Notes: generated from the letters alone by a model not told the origin. A stretch of DNA of 64,000 nt from Rhodococcus oxybenzonivorans (GCF_003130705.1 NZ_CP021354.1:1550001-1614000); one strand, 5' to 3'; positions 26,563 through 36,306 are shown, counted from the stretch's first letter. A program made the numbers and translations.

Positions 26563-28305
26563 GGGACGCGAAGCGGCAAGGTAGGCCACCCAACTACCGA
26601 ATTCGGTGATGTCCGTGGCCCCGTCGACCGCGTCGTGGGTGCAGCTGAAGCCGACCACGGCGCGGCCGTCAGAAAGTTCGACACTCGTCAGTGCCATCGG
26701 CGCCGGAAGTGTCGCCAGGAATCGTCCCAATCCGGCGGGGGAGACTCGGAACAACTCTCCGACGATGGGTGCGCCCGCGCCGGGGCCCCGGCGCACCAGC
26801 CCGGGCTTGGGGGGTGTGGTGGCAAGTGCGGTGAGCCGGTATGCGTCGGTGGTGGTGACGGTGTCCACGAAACGGGCACTGAGGTCCTCGAGTTGGAAAT
26901 GGAGAGGCTGCCCGCGCAGGTGGGCGCCGAATACGGCGAGCTCGACACCGTCCTCGACCAACGCCGGCGCGGGAACACCGGTGAGTCGGGCAGCGAGGTC
27001 GACGGCCACCTGATCGGCGAACCCGGGCACCACGAACATCACCCCGAACGGCTCACCCGCCGCCGTGGGCAAGCCGGGTACCGCGACGGCCGACATGTCG
27101 AGCAAATTGCAGAAGTTCGTGTATGTACCCATTCGCCGGTTGATGTCGATCGGGTCGGCCTGGACCGCGGCGATCGTCGGGTGCTCGGTGGTGGTCGGCA
27201 GGAGCAGCCCGTCGAATCCGGCGAGGAGATCCCGGGTCTGTGCCTTGACGCGAACGAGGGTGTCGAGGTCGGCCGCCAACTCGTGCCCTGCCGGCCGCCT
27301 CGCGGACCCGACAATGGCGGTCACCACCGGATCCGCCCCGGCGGGCGCCGTGTCGAGGAACCGCCCGACGGCGGTGTACCGTTCCGCGACGACCGCACCG
27401 TCGTAGAGCAGCCGGGCAGCGTCGAGCAGTGGGGAGATGTCTACCGTGTCGACGCGAAAGCCTTTGTCCGTCAGCAGCTGAACCGTGTCGTCGAATGCTC
27501 GCCGGTAGTCGGGGGCGAGCGCGGTGAGGTCCTCGTCGCGCGGGATGGCGACCCGTGGCTGCGCGGGTGCCGCCAACCTGACGTCGGCCGGCCAAGCCCG
27601 GCTGCGCGGGTCCCTCGACGCCGGCCCGGCCATGATCCGGGCTGCGGCGGCGGCGGTGTCGAGTTCGGTGGCGAACACGGTGACGCAGTCGTAGTCGACA
27701 CAGGCGGGGACGACGCCGTCCGCGGGGATCACACCCAGCGTGGCCTTGATACCGACGAGACCGTTGAAGGCCGCAGGCACCCGACCTGATCCGGCGGTGT
27801 CCGTGCCTATCCCGATGTCGGCGATGCCGAGGGCCACGGCGACGGCCGAGCCGGAGCTCGAACCACCGGACACCCGCTCGGGGTCCCACGAGCAGCGCAC
27901 CGCCCCATAGGGACTGCGCGTGCCCACCAGGCCGGTGGCGAATTGGTCGAGGTTCGTCTTCCCGAGGACGATGGCACCCTGATCGACCAGTCGGCGGACG
28001 GCGGTCGCGGTGCGGTCGGGCACGTAGGCGAACTCGGGACACCCCGCGGTGGTGGTCATTCCCGCGACATCGATGTTGTCCTTGACTGCCAGGATCTGCC
28101 CGGCCAGCGGGAGGTCCTCGCCTGCAGTGATTCTCGATTCGATGGCGGCCGCGTCGGCATAGACGTCCTCGGCGGGCCGAAGTGTGATCCAGATTTCCGG
28201 GCGGTCCACCGCGGCGATCCGCCGGAAGGCGTCGTCGACGCGTTCGGTGGGCGAGAGGGTAATTTTGGTGGGCCCCAGCTTGCTGGCATCGACACTCACG
28301 CTCAT
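26548..28305 (-). CDS. atzF: Allophanate hydrolase
   Basis: The enzyme hydrolyses allophanate to ammonia and CO2, the second step of ATP-dependent urea use. It has 585 residues. The amidase-signature triad is visible: Lys in AVKDNIDVAG, Ser in SGGSSSGSAVAVA and the cis-Ser in GTDTAGSGRVPAAFNG. The C-terminal domain typical of true allophanate hydrolases follows (VGELFRVSPAGLGRFLATL and TDITEFGSWVAYLA). The ATG overlaps the urea carboxylase TGA by one base (TGATG), so the two are translationally coupled. In fungi the same two activities are fused. The C-terminal VSTS tail comes from the palindromic repeat. Confidence 0.93.
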   Translation of the reverse strand: MSVSVDASKLGPTKITLSPTERVDDAFRRIAAVDRPEIWITLRPAEDVYADAAAIESRITAGEDLPLAGQILAVKDNIDVAGMTTTAGCPEFAYVPDRTATAVRRLVDQGAIVLGKTNLDQFATGLVGTRSPYGAVRCSWDPERVSGGSSSGSAVAVALGIADIGIGTDTAGSGRVPAAFNGLVGIKATLGVIPADGVVPACVDYDCVTVFATELDTAAAAARIMAGPASRDPRSRAWPADVRLAAPAQPRVAIPRDEDLTALAPDYRRAFDDTVQLLTDKGFRVDTVDISPLLDAARLLYDGAVVAERYTAVGRFLDTAPAGADPVVTAIVGSARRPAGHELAADLDTLVRVKAQTRDLLAGFDGLLLPTTTEHPTIAAVQADPIDINRRMGTYTNFCNLLDMSAVAVPGLPTAAGEPFGVMFVVPGFADQVAVDLAARLTGVPAPALVEDGVELAVFGAHLRGQPLHFQLEDLSARFVDTVTTTDAYRLTALATTPPKPGLVRRGPGAGAPIVGELFRVSPAGLGRFLATLPAPMALTSVELSDGRAVVGFSCTHDAVDGATDITEFGSWVAYLAASRPVSTS

Positions 28306-31300
28306 CAGTTCTCTGCTCCGATCACGAAGAGGGGGGCGCCGGGCTCGACGATCGATCCCGGTGAAACAAGCACTTGCAGAACCCTTCCGGAGGCGGTTGC
28401 AGGAACCGGCATCTCCAGTTTCATGGCTTCGAGCACCACGGAGTTGTCGCCGAGCCGGACCCGCTGCCCGACCTCGACCTCGACTCGCCACACGCTGCCC
28501 ACCAGCGGAGCTTCGACGACGACCGCACCGGGCGGCAGGTCGACGGGCGGCTGTTCGGGGAGAGGTGGCGGTTCGACACGGTCGTATTCACCGGACACAC
28601 GCCACGCAGACTTCTCGGCGTCGAAAGCCGCCGACTGCCTGCTGTTGAACGCTGCGATCGACTCGGCGTTGTCGGTAAGGAACTTCAGGTGATCGGCGAG
28701 TGCGAAGGTGCCCTCGGAGATCTCCGTATCGAACCGCCCCGCCACAGCCTGCTCGCGGTACTTCCGCAGTTCCTCCGGGGTCACCGGTTCCCAGACGATG
28801 CGGTCGAAGAACCGGAACATCCAGGGTGTGCCCTCGTCGAAGGGGCGGTGCTGCCGGTAACCGGACCAGATGGGTACCGTGCGGCCGATCAACTGGTAGC
28901 CGCCCGGCGACTCCATGCCGTAGACGCACAGGTACTTTCCGCCGATGCCGACGGCGTCGGACGGCGTCCAGGTGCGTGCCGGGTTGTACTTGGTGGTGAC
29001 CAGGCGGTGCCGGGGGTCGAGTGGCACGGCCAGCGGCGCACCGAGGTAGACGTCACCGAGCCCGAGTACCAGGTACTCGGCGTCGAACACGGTGTCGCGC
29101 ACGTCGTCGACACTGCCCAACCCATTCATGCGCCGGATGAATTCGGTGTTGGAGGGCAGCCAGGGAGCCTCGTCCCGGACGCCGCTGCGGTAGCGGTCGA
29201 TCGCCTCCGCGATGGAGGGGTCGTCGAAGGACAACGGTAACCGGACAGTTCGGCTCGGGACGACCAGGTCGTGCGTGGCGGGCAGCAGTTCCTCGATGTC
29301 CTGCAGGATGTCGAGTAGGCGGCCACCGGGGAGGACGTCCGGGTCGAAATGCAGGTGCAGCGACCGCACCCCCGGGGTGATGTCGATGATGCCGCGCACC
29401 CCGCGTCGGATCAACTCTTCCGACAGCGCGTGCACCCGCATCCGGAGTCCGAGGTCGAGTTGCTGTTCACCGTATTCGACGAGGATGTTGTCGTCCCCGC
29501 CGCGAAGGTATGCCACCGCGGGGCGGTCCAGTACGGGCCCGGTTCGCCCCAGAACGCCTCCGTCGGCCTTGGCGGGAGTCCGGACATTTCGCGGAACATC
29601 CAGAGCGCGAGAGGAATCGGATCGCCGAAGTTCGTGCGCATCGGATTCGGACACCGCCACGAAGCGCACCCGGTCACCCGGCCGGATCTGCCCCAGCTTC
29701 CACCGGTGGGCGCTGACGACGGTGAGCGGGCAGGCGAAGCCACCGAGACTCGGGCCGTCGGGACCGAGGAGGATCGGCGTGTCACCGGAGACGTTGAGGG
29801 CACCCACGCTGTACGGGTTGTCGTGCAGGTTCGACGGGTGGAGTCCCGCCTCGCCGCCATCGGTCCGCGACCAGGTGGGTTTGGGTCCGTCGAGGCGGAG
29901 ACCGGTGCGATTGGCGTGCGCCTGCACTTTCCAGGTGGTGTCGTAGAACTGCGCCATATCGGATTCGGTGAAGTACGACGGCGCAGACTGCGGACCCTCG
30001 GTGACCGCCAGATGCCACAGGTGAGTGCAGTGGGGACGCGACTCCTTCGGAACGGGGTGTGGAGTGCCCAGGTTGCTGGTGTCGTCGACGAGTCCGAGTA
30101 CGTCCCCGGTGGCAACTGCCTTACCGGTGATGCCGCCGAAACCACCGAGCGGGAAAGTGGAAGCGCTGCCGTGAAAGAGCGGTGCGTCGATGCCGCCGTG
30201 GACGGCGAGGTACGTGCGCAGACCGGTGTCGGTGGGACTGCCGATGTCGAGAACGGAACCGGCGGGCACCTCGACCGGCTCCCACAACGGGACGGCGTCG
30301 CCATCGATCGTGACCGGTGCATCCGCGCCGCCGACACAGATCAGGGTGGCATCGGAGAACTCGAGTCGCGGACCCTGCAGGGTGCATTCGAGGCCCGGCG
30401 CCCCGGCGGGGTTGCCGACGGCGGAGTTCACGAGCTGGAACGAAAGGTCGTCCATCGGTCCGGACGGCGGAATGCCGACGCTCCACAGCCCGGTGCGGCC
30501 TGGATAGTCCTGCACGGTGGTCATCGTCCCTGCCCGGAGGACGTCGATACGACGGCCCGTCGAACGGAAGTCGGTGAGAAAGCCGGTGGTATGGACGGCA
30601 TCGAGAACTTCTGCGGCAGAACAGATTCGCCGCAGCTGCGGCAGGTTCGTCTGAATTCCGTAGATGTGCGTGTCGGACAGGGCCTCGGCCAACGCGGCGA
30701 ACGCACCCGTGCGCCGATGCCCGCGAGTGATCACCTTGGCGAGCATCGGGTCGTAGTACGGGCTCACCTCCGTGCCGGTGTCGACCCACGTCTCCACCCG
30801 CGTGTGGGCAGGAAACTCGACTCCGGTGAGCCGCCCCGCGCTGGGGAGGTAGTCGTGGCCAGGGTCCTCGGCGTAGATCCGGGCTTCCACCGCGGTACCG
30901 ACGATGTCCGGTCCGGTGTCGGGGAGGCCCTCGAGCATCGACGAATCTCCTCGTGCGAGCCGCAGCATCCACTCGACCAGATCGATACCGGTGACTTCCT
31001 CGGTGACCGGATGTTCCACCTGCAAGCGGGTATTCATCTCGAGGAACGACGCCTCACCGCGATCCACGTCGTAGACGAACTCGACCGTCCCTGCGGATCG
31101 GTAGTCGACGGACGACGCCAGCATGCGAGACGAACTCAGCAATCGCTCGACGACGTCATCGGGCAGTCCGGGTGCGGGAGCCTCCTCCACCACTTTCTGA
31201 TGGCGCCGCTGAAGCGAGCAGTCGCGTGTGCCGAGGCTGAGGGTACGTCCGAGGCCGTCACCGAAAACCTGCACTTCGATGTGCCGCGCCCGGGCGACGA

Positions 31301-31937
31301 AGCGTTCGAGGAACACACCCGAAGACGAGAAGTTCGCCTCGGCCAGCCGCTGGACGCGGTCGTACGCTTCCGCGAGGTCGCCGGCGTCGAAGCAGGCCTG
31401 CATACCGATTCCGCCGCCACCACCGACTGCCTTGATGATTACCGGGTATCCGATATCCGAGGCTGCGGACAGCGCTGCATCCACCGAGTCGAGGAGGCCG
31501 CTGCCCGGTACGAGCGGAACCCCCACGGCTAGAGCCTTTTCCCGGGCGGTGTGCTTGTTTCCGAAAATTCGGAGCTGTTCCGGTGTGGGACCCACGAAGG
31601 CAATGCCCGCCGACTCGGCTGCGGTGGCGAAGGCGTCGTTCTCGGAGAGGAACCCGTACCCGGGATGGATTGCGCCCGCGCCGGTGGCCAGCGCAGCCTC
31701 GACGACGGCATCGGCGCGTAGATACGACTCGGCTGCGGGGGCGGGTCCGAGTCGCACCGCCATGTCGGCCATCTCGACGTGCGCAGCCGCCGCATCGGCG
31801 TCGGAATACACCGCCACCGTCTTGAGTCCCAGAATGTGCGCCGAGCGCATGATGCGACAAGCGATCTCGCCCCGGTTCGCTACGAGGAGCGTGTCGAACG
31901 AGTACTCGACCGGCGGCGTATTCATCCCTGTGGACAT
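28305..31937 (-). CDS. uca: Urea carboxylase
   Basis: A 1210-residue biotin enzyme that carboxylates urea to allophanate with ATP and bicarbonate. Domains in order: biotin carboxylase (about 10-455; KAVGGGGGIGMQ and EMNTRLQVEHPVTEE), KipA-like carboxyltransferase (about 470-760; VQDYPGRTGLWSVGIPPSG), KipI-like domain (about 820-1040; GVRSLHLHFDP), and a C-terminal biotin carrier with the biotinyl Lys about 1173 in LEAMKLEMPV. Paralogues with associated carboxylase proteins prefer guanidine; those partners are absent here and a Urt-type transporter is nearby, which favours urea. A CGTATACA word lies directly before the start codon. Confidence 0.92.
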   Translation of the reverse strand: MSTGMNTPPVEYSFDTLLVANRGEIACRIMRSAHILGLKTVAVYSDADAAAAHVEMADMAVRLGPAPAAESYLRADAVVEAALATGAGAIHPGYGFLSENDAFATAAESAGIAFVGPTPEQLRIFGNKHTAREKALAVGVPLVPGSGLLDSVDAALSAASDIGYPVIIKAVGGGGGIGMQACFDAGDLAEAYDRVQRLAEANFSSSGVFLERFVARARHIEVQVFGDGLGRTLSLGTRDCSLQRRHQKVVEEAPAPGLPDDVVERLLSSSRMLASSVDYRSAGTVEFVYDVDRGEASFLEMNTRLQVEHPVTEEVTGIDLVEWMLRLARGDSSMLEGLPDTGPDIVGTAVEARIYAEDPGHDYLPSAGRLTGVEFPAHTRVETWVDTGTEVSPYYDPMLAKVITRGHRRTGAFAALAEALSDTHIYGIQTNLPQLRRICSAAEVLDAVHTTGFLTDFRSTGRRIDVLRAGTMTTVQDYPGRTGLWSVGIPPSGPMDDLSFQLVNSAVGNPAGAPGLECTLQGPRLEFSDATLICVGGADAPVTIDGDAVPLWEPVEVPAGSVLDIGSPTDTGLRTYLAVHGGIDAPLFHGSASTFPLGGFGGITGKAVATGDVLGLVDDTSNLGTPHPVPKESRPHCTHLWHLAVTEGPQSAPSYFTESDMAQFYDTTWKVQAHANRTGLRLDGPKPTWSRTDGGEAGLHPSNLHDNPYSVGALNVSGDTPILLGPDGPSLGGFACPLTVVSAHRWKLGQIRPGDRVRFVAVSESDAHELRRSDSSRALDVPRNVRTPAKADGGVLGRTGPVLDRPAVAYLRGGDDNILVEYGEQQLDLGLRMRVHALSEELIRRGVRGIIDITPGVRSLHLHFDPDVLPGGRLLDILQDIEELLPATHDLVVPSRTVRLPLSFDDPSIAEAIDRYRSGVRDEAPWLPSNTEFIRRMNGLGSVDDVRDTVFDAEYLVLGLGDVYLGAPLAVPLDPRHRLVTTKYNPARTWTPSDAVGIGGKYLCVYGMESPGGYQLIGRTVPIWSGYRQHRPFDEGTPWMFRFFDRIVWEPVTPEELRKYREQAVAGRFDTEISEGTFALADHLKFLTDNAESIAAFNSRQSAAFDAEKSAWRVSGEYDRVEPPPLPEQPPVDLPPGAVVVEAPLVGSVWRVEVEVGQRVRLGDNSVVLEAMKLEMPVPATASGRVLQVLVSPGSIVEPGAPLFVIGAEN

Positions 31938-32017
31938 GCTTGTATACGCTAAGGACGTCGTGTTGCGCGGAGATTTCTCGCGGTAAAGCGTGGGTTAGTA
32001 GAATCTCTCGCGCGCCG

Positions 32018-33454
32018 TCATGGCGTGGGTATTACCGGCGGCACGTAGTCGAAGGTCATCCCGAGTAGCCACACCAGGAGCAGAACCACCGGCAGGTGGA
32101 ACATGAACTGCAGGAAGGTGAATCCCACGAGGTCGCGGGCGCGCAGCTTCAGCACCGCCAGGAGCGGCAGCATGAAGAACGGGTTGACGAGGTTGGGCAG
32201 TGCCTCGGCCACGTTGTAGATCTGAACCGTCCAGCCCAGGTTCATCTGGACGTCGGTGGCCGCCTGCATGACATACGGGGCCTCGACCAGCCATTTTCCG
32301 CCACCGGAGGGGACGAAGACCCCCAGCACCACGGTATAGAGGGCGATGACGACCGCGAAACTCCCGCCGCCCCCGATGTTCGTGAAGAACTCCGCAAGGT
32401 GTTCCGAGATGGTGAGACCCCCGTTGCCTTCGGCCTCGGTGAGAATCGCTGCCATCGCGGCATAGAGGGGAAACTGGACGAGAATACCGGCCGTGGCCGG
32501 CACGGCGAGATTCACAGCTTGCAGGAACTTGCGGGGTGTCCCGTGCAGCACCAGTCCCAGCATGAGGAATACCAGCAGATATCCATTCAAACTGCTGACA
32601 ACGGTGAGCACCGGCTTCGTGACGAGCTGAGAGACCAACCATCCCAGCGTCATCAGGGCGGCGAGGACCGGCAGGATACGGCTGTACTCGAGCCACTCTC
32701 CCGGCCGCGAGCGCGGCGCCACCTCGGCCGGCTGGTCGTCTATATCGACATCCAGTTCTTCGGCAGTCTTGATGGCGGAACCCCTCGGCGCGGAGAAATG
32801 CGCGATCGCCACGGTCAGCGCGGTGATAATGGCGCACATGAGCAGCGACTGCCACGTGAAAATCGTGTCACCGAAGTCGAGGACGCCGGTGATCTTCAGC
32901 AGTGCCGGAGGCAGCGAGGTGGCAGTGGCCTGCAGTTGCGCGGCCGAAGAGGACATGCCGAGCGCCCACACGGCGCCCAGTCCCATGAAGGCCGCTGCGC
33001 CGAGCGCGCGATAGTCCACACGTAGATCGGTCCGGCGGGCGATCGCACGGGCCAGGAGACCACCGAAGACGAGACTGAGTCCCCAGTTCAGGAAGGACAC
33101 CGACATCGACAGGAATGCAACGACACTCACTGCACTGCTTGCGGTGCGCGGCACGGTGGCCAGCCGGTCGATCAGCCTGGCGACCGGTGGAGAGGTGGCC
33201 ACGACATATCCGGTGAGTACCACCATGGCCATCTGCAGGGTGAAAGCAGTGAGATCCCAGAAGCCGTCACCGAAAGCATCGACGACCGCGTGAGGGGAGG
33301 AACCGTTGGCCAGAGCGGCGACGGCCACGAGGACGACACCGGCCAGCGCGAAAACGTAGGCGTCCGGAAACCACTTCTCGGTCCAGGCGGCGAGTGACTG
33401 GGCGACCCGTGCCAGTCCTCTTTCGGAGCTGGTTTCCTGGGCGGTGTCCGTCAT
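32018..33454 (-). CDS. AtoE-type short-chain fatty acid transporter
   Basis: A 478-residue polytopic membrane protein with about 11-12 hydrophobic segments, of the short-chain fatty acid transporter family (AtoE). Family segments include SFLNWGLSLVFGGLLAR, ISEHLAEFF and FVPSGGGKWLVEAPYVMQAA. It would carry acetoacetate, butyrate or similar anions across the inner membrane. ATG 33454 was chosen because the protein begins with a short hydrophilic leader (MTDTAQETSSERGL). It lies between the urea carboxylase genes and the urt operon on the same strand but is probably not part of urea use. A GTGACGC palindrome lies 41 bases upstream. Confidence 0.85.
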   Translation of the reverse strand: MTDTAQETSSERGLARVAQSLAAWTEKWFPDAYVFALAGVVLVAVAALANGSSPHAVVDAFGDGFWDLTAFTLQMAMVVLTGYVVATSPPVARLIDRLATVPRTASSAVSVVAFLSMSVSFLNWGLSLVFGGLLARAIARRTDLRVDYRALGAAAFMGLGAVWALGMSSSAAQLQATATSLPPALLKITGVLDFGDTIFTWQSLLMCAIITALTVAIAHFSAPRGSAIKTAEELDVDIDDQPAEVAPRSRPGEWLEYSRILPVLAALMTLGWLVSQLVTKPVLTVVSSLNGYLLVFLMLGLVLHGTPRKFLQAVNLAVPATAGILVQFPLYAAMAAILTEAEGNGGLTISEHLAEFFTNIGGGGSFAVVIALYTVVLGVFVPSGGGKWLVEAPYVMQAATDVQMNLGWTVQIYNVAEALPNLVNPFFMLPLLAVLKLRARDLVGFTFLQFMFHLPVVLLLVWLLGMTFDYVPPVIPTP

Positions 33455-33494
33455 TCGTCGATTCCCATCTGTGCGATGTCCACTCGTTCCAACT

Positions 33495-33511
33495 GTGACG
33501 CGGTGCGTCAC
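33495..33511. promoter_or_regulatory. Perfect operator-like palindrome
   Basis: GTGACGC, GGT, GCGTCAC: a 7-bp perfect inverted repeat with a three-base centre. It lies between the divergent transporter and GyrI-like genes, 41 bases before the transporter start, a good position for a repressor site. The regulator is unknown. Confidence 0.5.
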
Positions 33512-33533
33512 GCTCAATCGGTGAAGTATCGAT

Positions 33534-33601
33534 GCAGACTTCAGCGCAGACAAGGCAGACATACGCAGACACCGACTGCAGAAATGCAGAAATGCAGAAA
33601 C
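33534..33601. repeat. Cluster of seven GCAGA repeats
   Basis: GCAGAC occurs at 33534, 33546, 33555 and 33565, and GCAGAAA at 33578, 33586 and 33594, all on the plus strand within 68 bases. The last three are exact 8-base steps. The cluster ends 16 bases before the GyrI-like gene start. Confidence 0.7.
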
Positions 33602-33616
33602 AGGAAAGGCGTCACC

Positions 33617-34227
33617 GTGGACAAGTACGACTGCAAGAAGGAGCGGAAGCGGCTCTACGCGCCGAGCACCGGAGGGTTCGCTCTGGTCGACGTCCCGGAG
33701 TTGACCTATATCGCAGTGGACGGACATGGTGACCCGAACACCTCACCCGAGTACGCCGCGGCCGTCGAGGCGCTGTATGCCACCGCTTACACGATCAAAT
33801 TCGCCAGCAAAATCGCCCACGGTCGCGATTTCGTCGTCGGTCCGCTCTGTGGCGTGCCGCCGACCCACGCAGCTTCATCACCCGCGACAAGGACAGCTGG
33901 GACTGGACCATGATGATCGTGCAACCCGACTGGATCACCACGGCCGACATCGAGGATGCACGGTCGGCGGTCGCCGCCAAAAAGGAGCTTCCCGCTCTCG
34001 ATCTGCTGCGCCCGCTCACGTTCATCGAAGGCGTAAGCGTGCAGATCCTGCACCTCGGCTCCTACGACGACGAGGCGCCTACCCTCGCCCGACTACACGA
34101 CGAGTTCATGCCCGAGCACGGACTGGTCTTCAACGGCGATCATCACGAGATCTACCTCAGCGACCCCCGGCGGACGGCACCGGCGAAACTCCGGACGGTT
34201 CTCCGGCAGCCCGTCCGCCCGGCGTAG
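33617..34227 (+). pseudogene. GyrI-like small-molecule-binding protein, frameshifted
   Basis: The first part starts at GTG 33617 after AGGAAAGG and matches GyrI-like proteins: DKYDCKKERKRLYAP, TYIAVDGHGDPNTSPEYAAA, SKIAHGRDFVVGPL. At 33848-33850 the frame is lost, and homology resumes at once in another frame: WRAADPRSFITRDKDSWDWT, QPDWIT, LTFIEGVSVQILHLGSYDDE and NGDHHEIYLSDPRR, ending in TAG at 34227. The join is consistent with loss of one, four or seven bases. The product would bind small hydrophobic or cationic ligands if intact. It is either a recent pseudogene or a sequencing error, since the rest is well preserved. Confidence 0.75.
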
Positions 34228-34255
34228 CGAAGGGGTGTGAACCGGACCTTGGCGT

Positions 34256-34789
34256 CTACGTGTAGTCCCGCTCGATCCGCAATGTGCCGATGGTCGTGGC
34301 CAGCGCGTCGTATTGCGTGACCAGAAAACAGAACTCGATCAGCTGGCGGTCGTCGAAGTGGGCGCTGAGCGCCGACCACGCGGCATCGTCGAGATTGTCG
34401 GTGGTGACGAGTTGGTCGACGGCCGTGAGGATGGCGCGGCGGCGCACATCCCAGCCCTCGGCGTCCGGACCGTCGAGCACCTGCTGGAGAAGGGCCGGGG
34501 TGACGCCGGCGCGGCGTCCGAGACGGACGTGGTGATCCATCTCGTACCCGCACTTCCGCAGATGAGCTACGCGGAGAATGATCAGTTCGGTCTCGTGCCG
34601 GGAGATCTTTCCACCGGGCATCAACTTGCTGGAGTAGCGCAGCCACGCCCGGAACAGGCCCCTCGCGCGGCCGACCGTGCTGAACAGATGCGCGTCGGGG
34701 ACACCGGCGACGGTCGAAAGGATCCGCCACAACACCCAGTTGACCGGTCCGAGCTCCTTCAGACGTCCTGGTGGAATGCGTGCGCTCAT
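34256..34789 (-). CDS. Carboxymuconolactone decarboxylase family protein
   Basis: A 177-residue helical protein of the CMD/AhpD-like family. The core is ISRHETELIILRVAHLRKCGYEMDHHVRLGRRAG: the segment around Cys and His is the usual active-site region, but only one Cys is present rather than the CxxC of AhpD. It may be a decarboxylase-fold protein or a peroxidase relative; the substrate is unknown. The ATG at 34789 is preferred over a TTG 14 codons upstream. It is convergent with the GyrI-like gene. Confidence 0.8.
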   Translation of the reverse strand: MSARIPPGRLKELGPVNWVLWRILSTVAGVPDAHLFSTVGRARGLFRAWLRYSSKLMPGGKISRHETELIILRVAHLRKCGYEMDHHVRLGRRAGVTPALLQQVLDGPDAEGWDVRRRAILTAVDQLVTTDNLDDAAWSALSAHFDDRQLIEFCFLVTQYDALATTIGTLRIERDYT

Positions 34790-34894
34790 GCGACTCCCTT
34801 CCGTCGGGACTGTGTTACCGAGCGGTAGCAAGACGCTAGCACTAGCTCGGCTTCTCGGTCGAGAAAAGGGAGCCCACGCGAGGGAAACGCGGTC

Positions 34895-35593
34895 TCAATC
34901 CCGGACGGCCCACGCCATCCGCGCCAGCGAAAGCGCCTGTTCGGCACGTTCGATCACCACTTCTCGCGACTCGCTAATGTGCGCCAGCAGGGTGTCGTAG
35001 GCGGCATCGAGTTTGCGATCCAGCGTCAGTTCTGCCACCGAGATGTGCTCGTCGATGGTCGCAGTCATGCGGTCGGGGGTGAGGTAGTCGAACATCCGCA
35101 CCGGTCGTACCTTCGCATTCACGTTGACGAGGGCGTCCGACAACGCTGTGTTGCCCGCGGCCCGCAGAAGAACGATGTGGAACTGCTCGTCGAGTGCCAC
35201 GAACCCGGCGTCGGGCTCCGGAGTGTCCTTGCGCAGGGCGTACCACTTGTCGAGTTCGGGTCCCAGGACGTCGGGGTCGTGCTGCCTCGACTCGTCGTCT
35301 CTGACCCGTGCGATGCCCTGCAGTTCGAGTGTGATGCGGAGTTCGTAGAGCCCGGCGAGTTCGTCGATGCGCGGACGGTACGGAAAGAGCCCACCCACAT
35401 CGCGTTGCACGAGCCCGTCCGCCAGCAGACGAGCCAGAGCCTCCCGTACCGGCGTCCGGGACACGCCGTACGTCTCGGCGAGGCGTTCCTCGCCGAGGCG
35501 CTGTCCGGGCGGAATTCGTCCGCTCATGAGGTCGGTCCGCAGCGCGAGGTACACCTGGTCGCTGAGTGGACCGGCTGATTCTCGGCGAGCCAT
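34895..35593 (-). CDS. GntR family regulator (FCD/FadR type)
   Basis: A 232-residue regulator with an N-terminal winged helix (LRTDLMSGRIPPGQRLGEE, then ETYGVSRTPVREALARL) and a helical FCD ligand domain with metal-binding His residues (DEQFHIVLLRAAGN, DEHISVAELTLD). Its ATG overlaps the urtE stop by one base (TGATG), so it is the last gene of the urtABCDE operon and is expected to regulate it. A likely binding site is the palindrome before urtA. Confidence 0.88.
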   Translation of the reverse strand: MARRESAGPLSDQVYLALRTDLMSGRIPPGQRLGEERLAETYGVSRTPVREALARLLADGLVQRDVGGLFPYRPRIDELAGLYELRITLELQGIARVRDDESRQHDPDVLGPELDKWYALRKDTPEPDAGFVALDEQFHIVLLRAAGNTALSDALVNVNAKVRPVRMFDYLTPDRMTATIDEHISVAELTLDRKLDAAYDTLLAHISESREVVIERAEQALSLARMAWAVRD

Positions 35594-36306
35594 CAGATGG
35601 CCATTGCCGCGCGGACGTCGGACACCGCGATACGGACGTCGGACTCGGGTGCGGCGCCACCGGCACCCGACGACGTGACCTGCCCCGACTCGAGCACGTA
35701 GTAGCGCTCCGCCGATTCGAGCGCGAAGCCGATGTGCTGCTCGACGAGCAGGACGCCGAGCCCGCCCCGACGCGTGAGCTCCATGATCGTGCGTTCGATC
35801 TCCGCGACCACGGACGGCTGAATGCCCTCGGTCGGTTCGTCGAGAATCAACATCTTCGGCTCGGTGATGAGCGCCCGGGCAATGGCCAGCTGCTGACGCT
35901 GACCACCCGAGAGAAGGCCGGCACGTCGTTCGAGAAGGCCACGCAATGCGGGAAAGAGATCGAGTGCCTCCCCGATGAGTTCCTTTCCGCGCTTGCGGCC
36001 GTCGGCAACCGCTTGGAGGTTTTCGGCGGTGGTCAGCTGCCCGAACGACTGCTGGCCCTGCGGGACGTACGCGAGGCCGCGCGCCACGCGGGCGCTCGGG
36101 CGCAGCGCCGTGACGTCCTCGCCGTCGAACAGCACCCGCCCGGAATCGACCTTGATCAGTCCGACCGCAGCCCGCAGAAGCGTCGTCTTGCCCGCGCCGT
36201 TGTGACCCATCACCGCTGCCACGCCGTCCGACGGCACCGTCAGCGAGACCCCGTGGATTACTTCGGTCCGGCCATACCCGGCGCGGATGTCGTCAAGCTC
36301 GAGCAT
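35593..36306 (-). CDS. urtE: Urea ABC transporter ATP-binding protein UrtE
   Basis: A 237-residue ABC ATPase with Walker A GHNGAGKTT, signature LLSGGQRQQLAIAR, Walker B MLILDEPTEGIQPS and switch His in VEQHI. The LivF-like form with PQGQQSFGQLTTAENL is typical of UrtE. It powers uptake together with UrtD. It overlaps urtD by 14 bases and the GntR gene by one. Confidence 0.9.
   Translation of the reverse strand: MLELDDIRAGYGRTEVIHGVSLTVPSDGVAAVMGHNGAGKTTLLRAAVGLIKVDSGRVLFDGEDVTALRPSARVARGLAYVPQGQQSFGQLTTAENLQAVADGRKRGKELIGEALDLFPALRGLLERRAGLLSGGQRQQLAIARALITEPKMLILDEPTEGIQPSVVAEIERTIMELTRRGGLGVLLVEQHIGFALESAERYYVLESGQVTSSGAGGAAPESDVRIAVSDVRAAMAI

Noticed and set aside
32018..33454. Urea permease role for the AtoE-type transporter
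   Set aside because: Its segments match short-chain fatty acid carriers and a full urt ABC system is present; position alone is not evidence.
33534..33601. CRISPR array from the GCAGA repeats
   Set aside because: Repeats are only 5-8 bases with irregular short gaps, no spacers of normal size and no cas genes.
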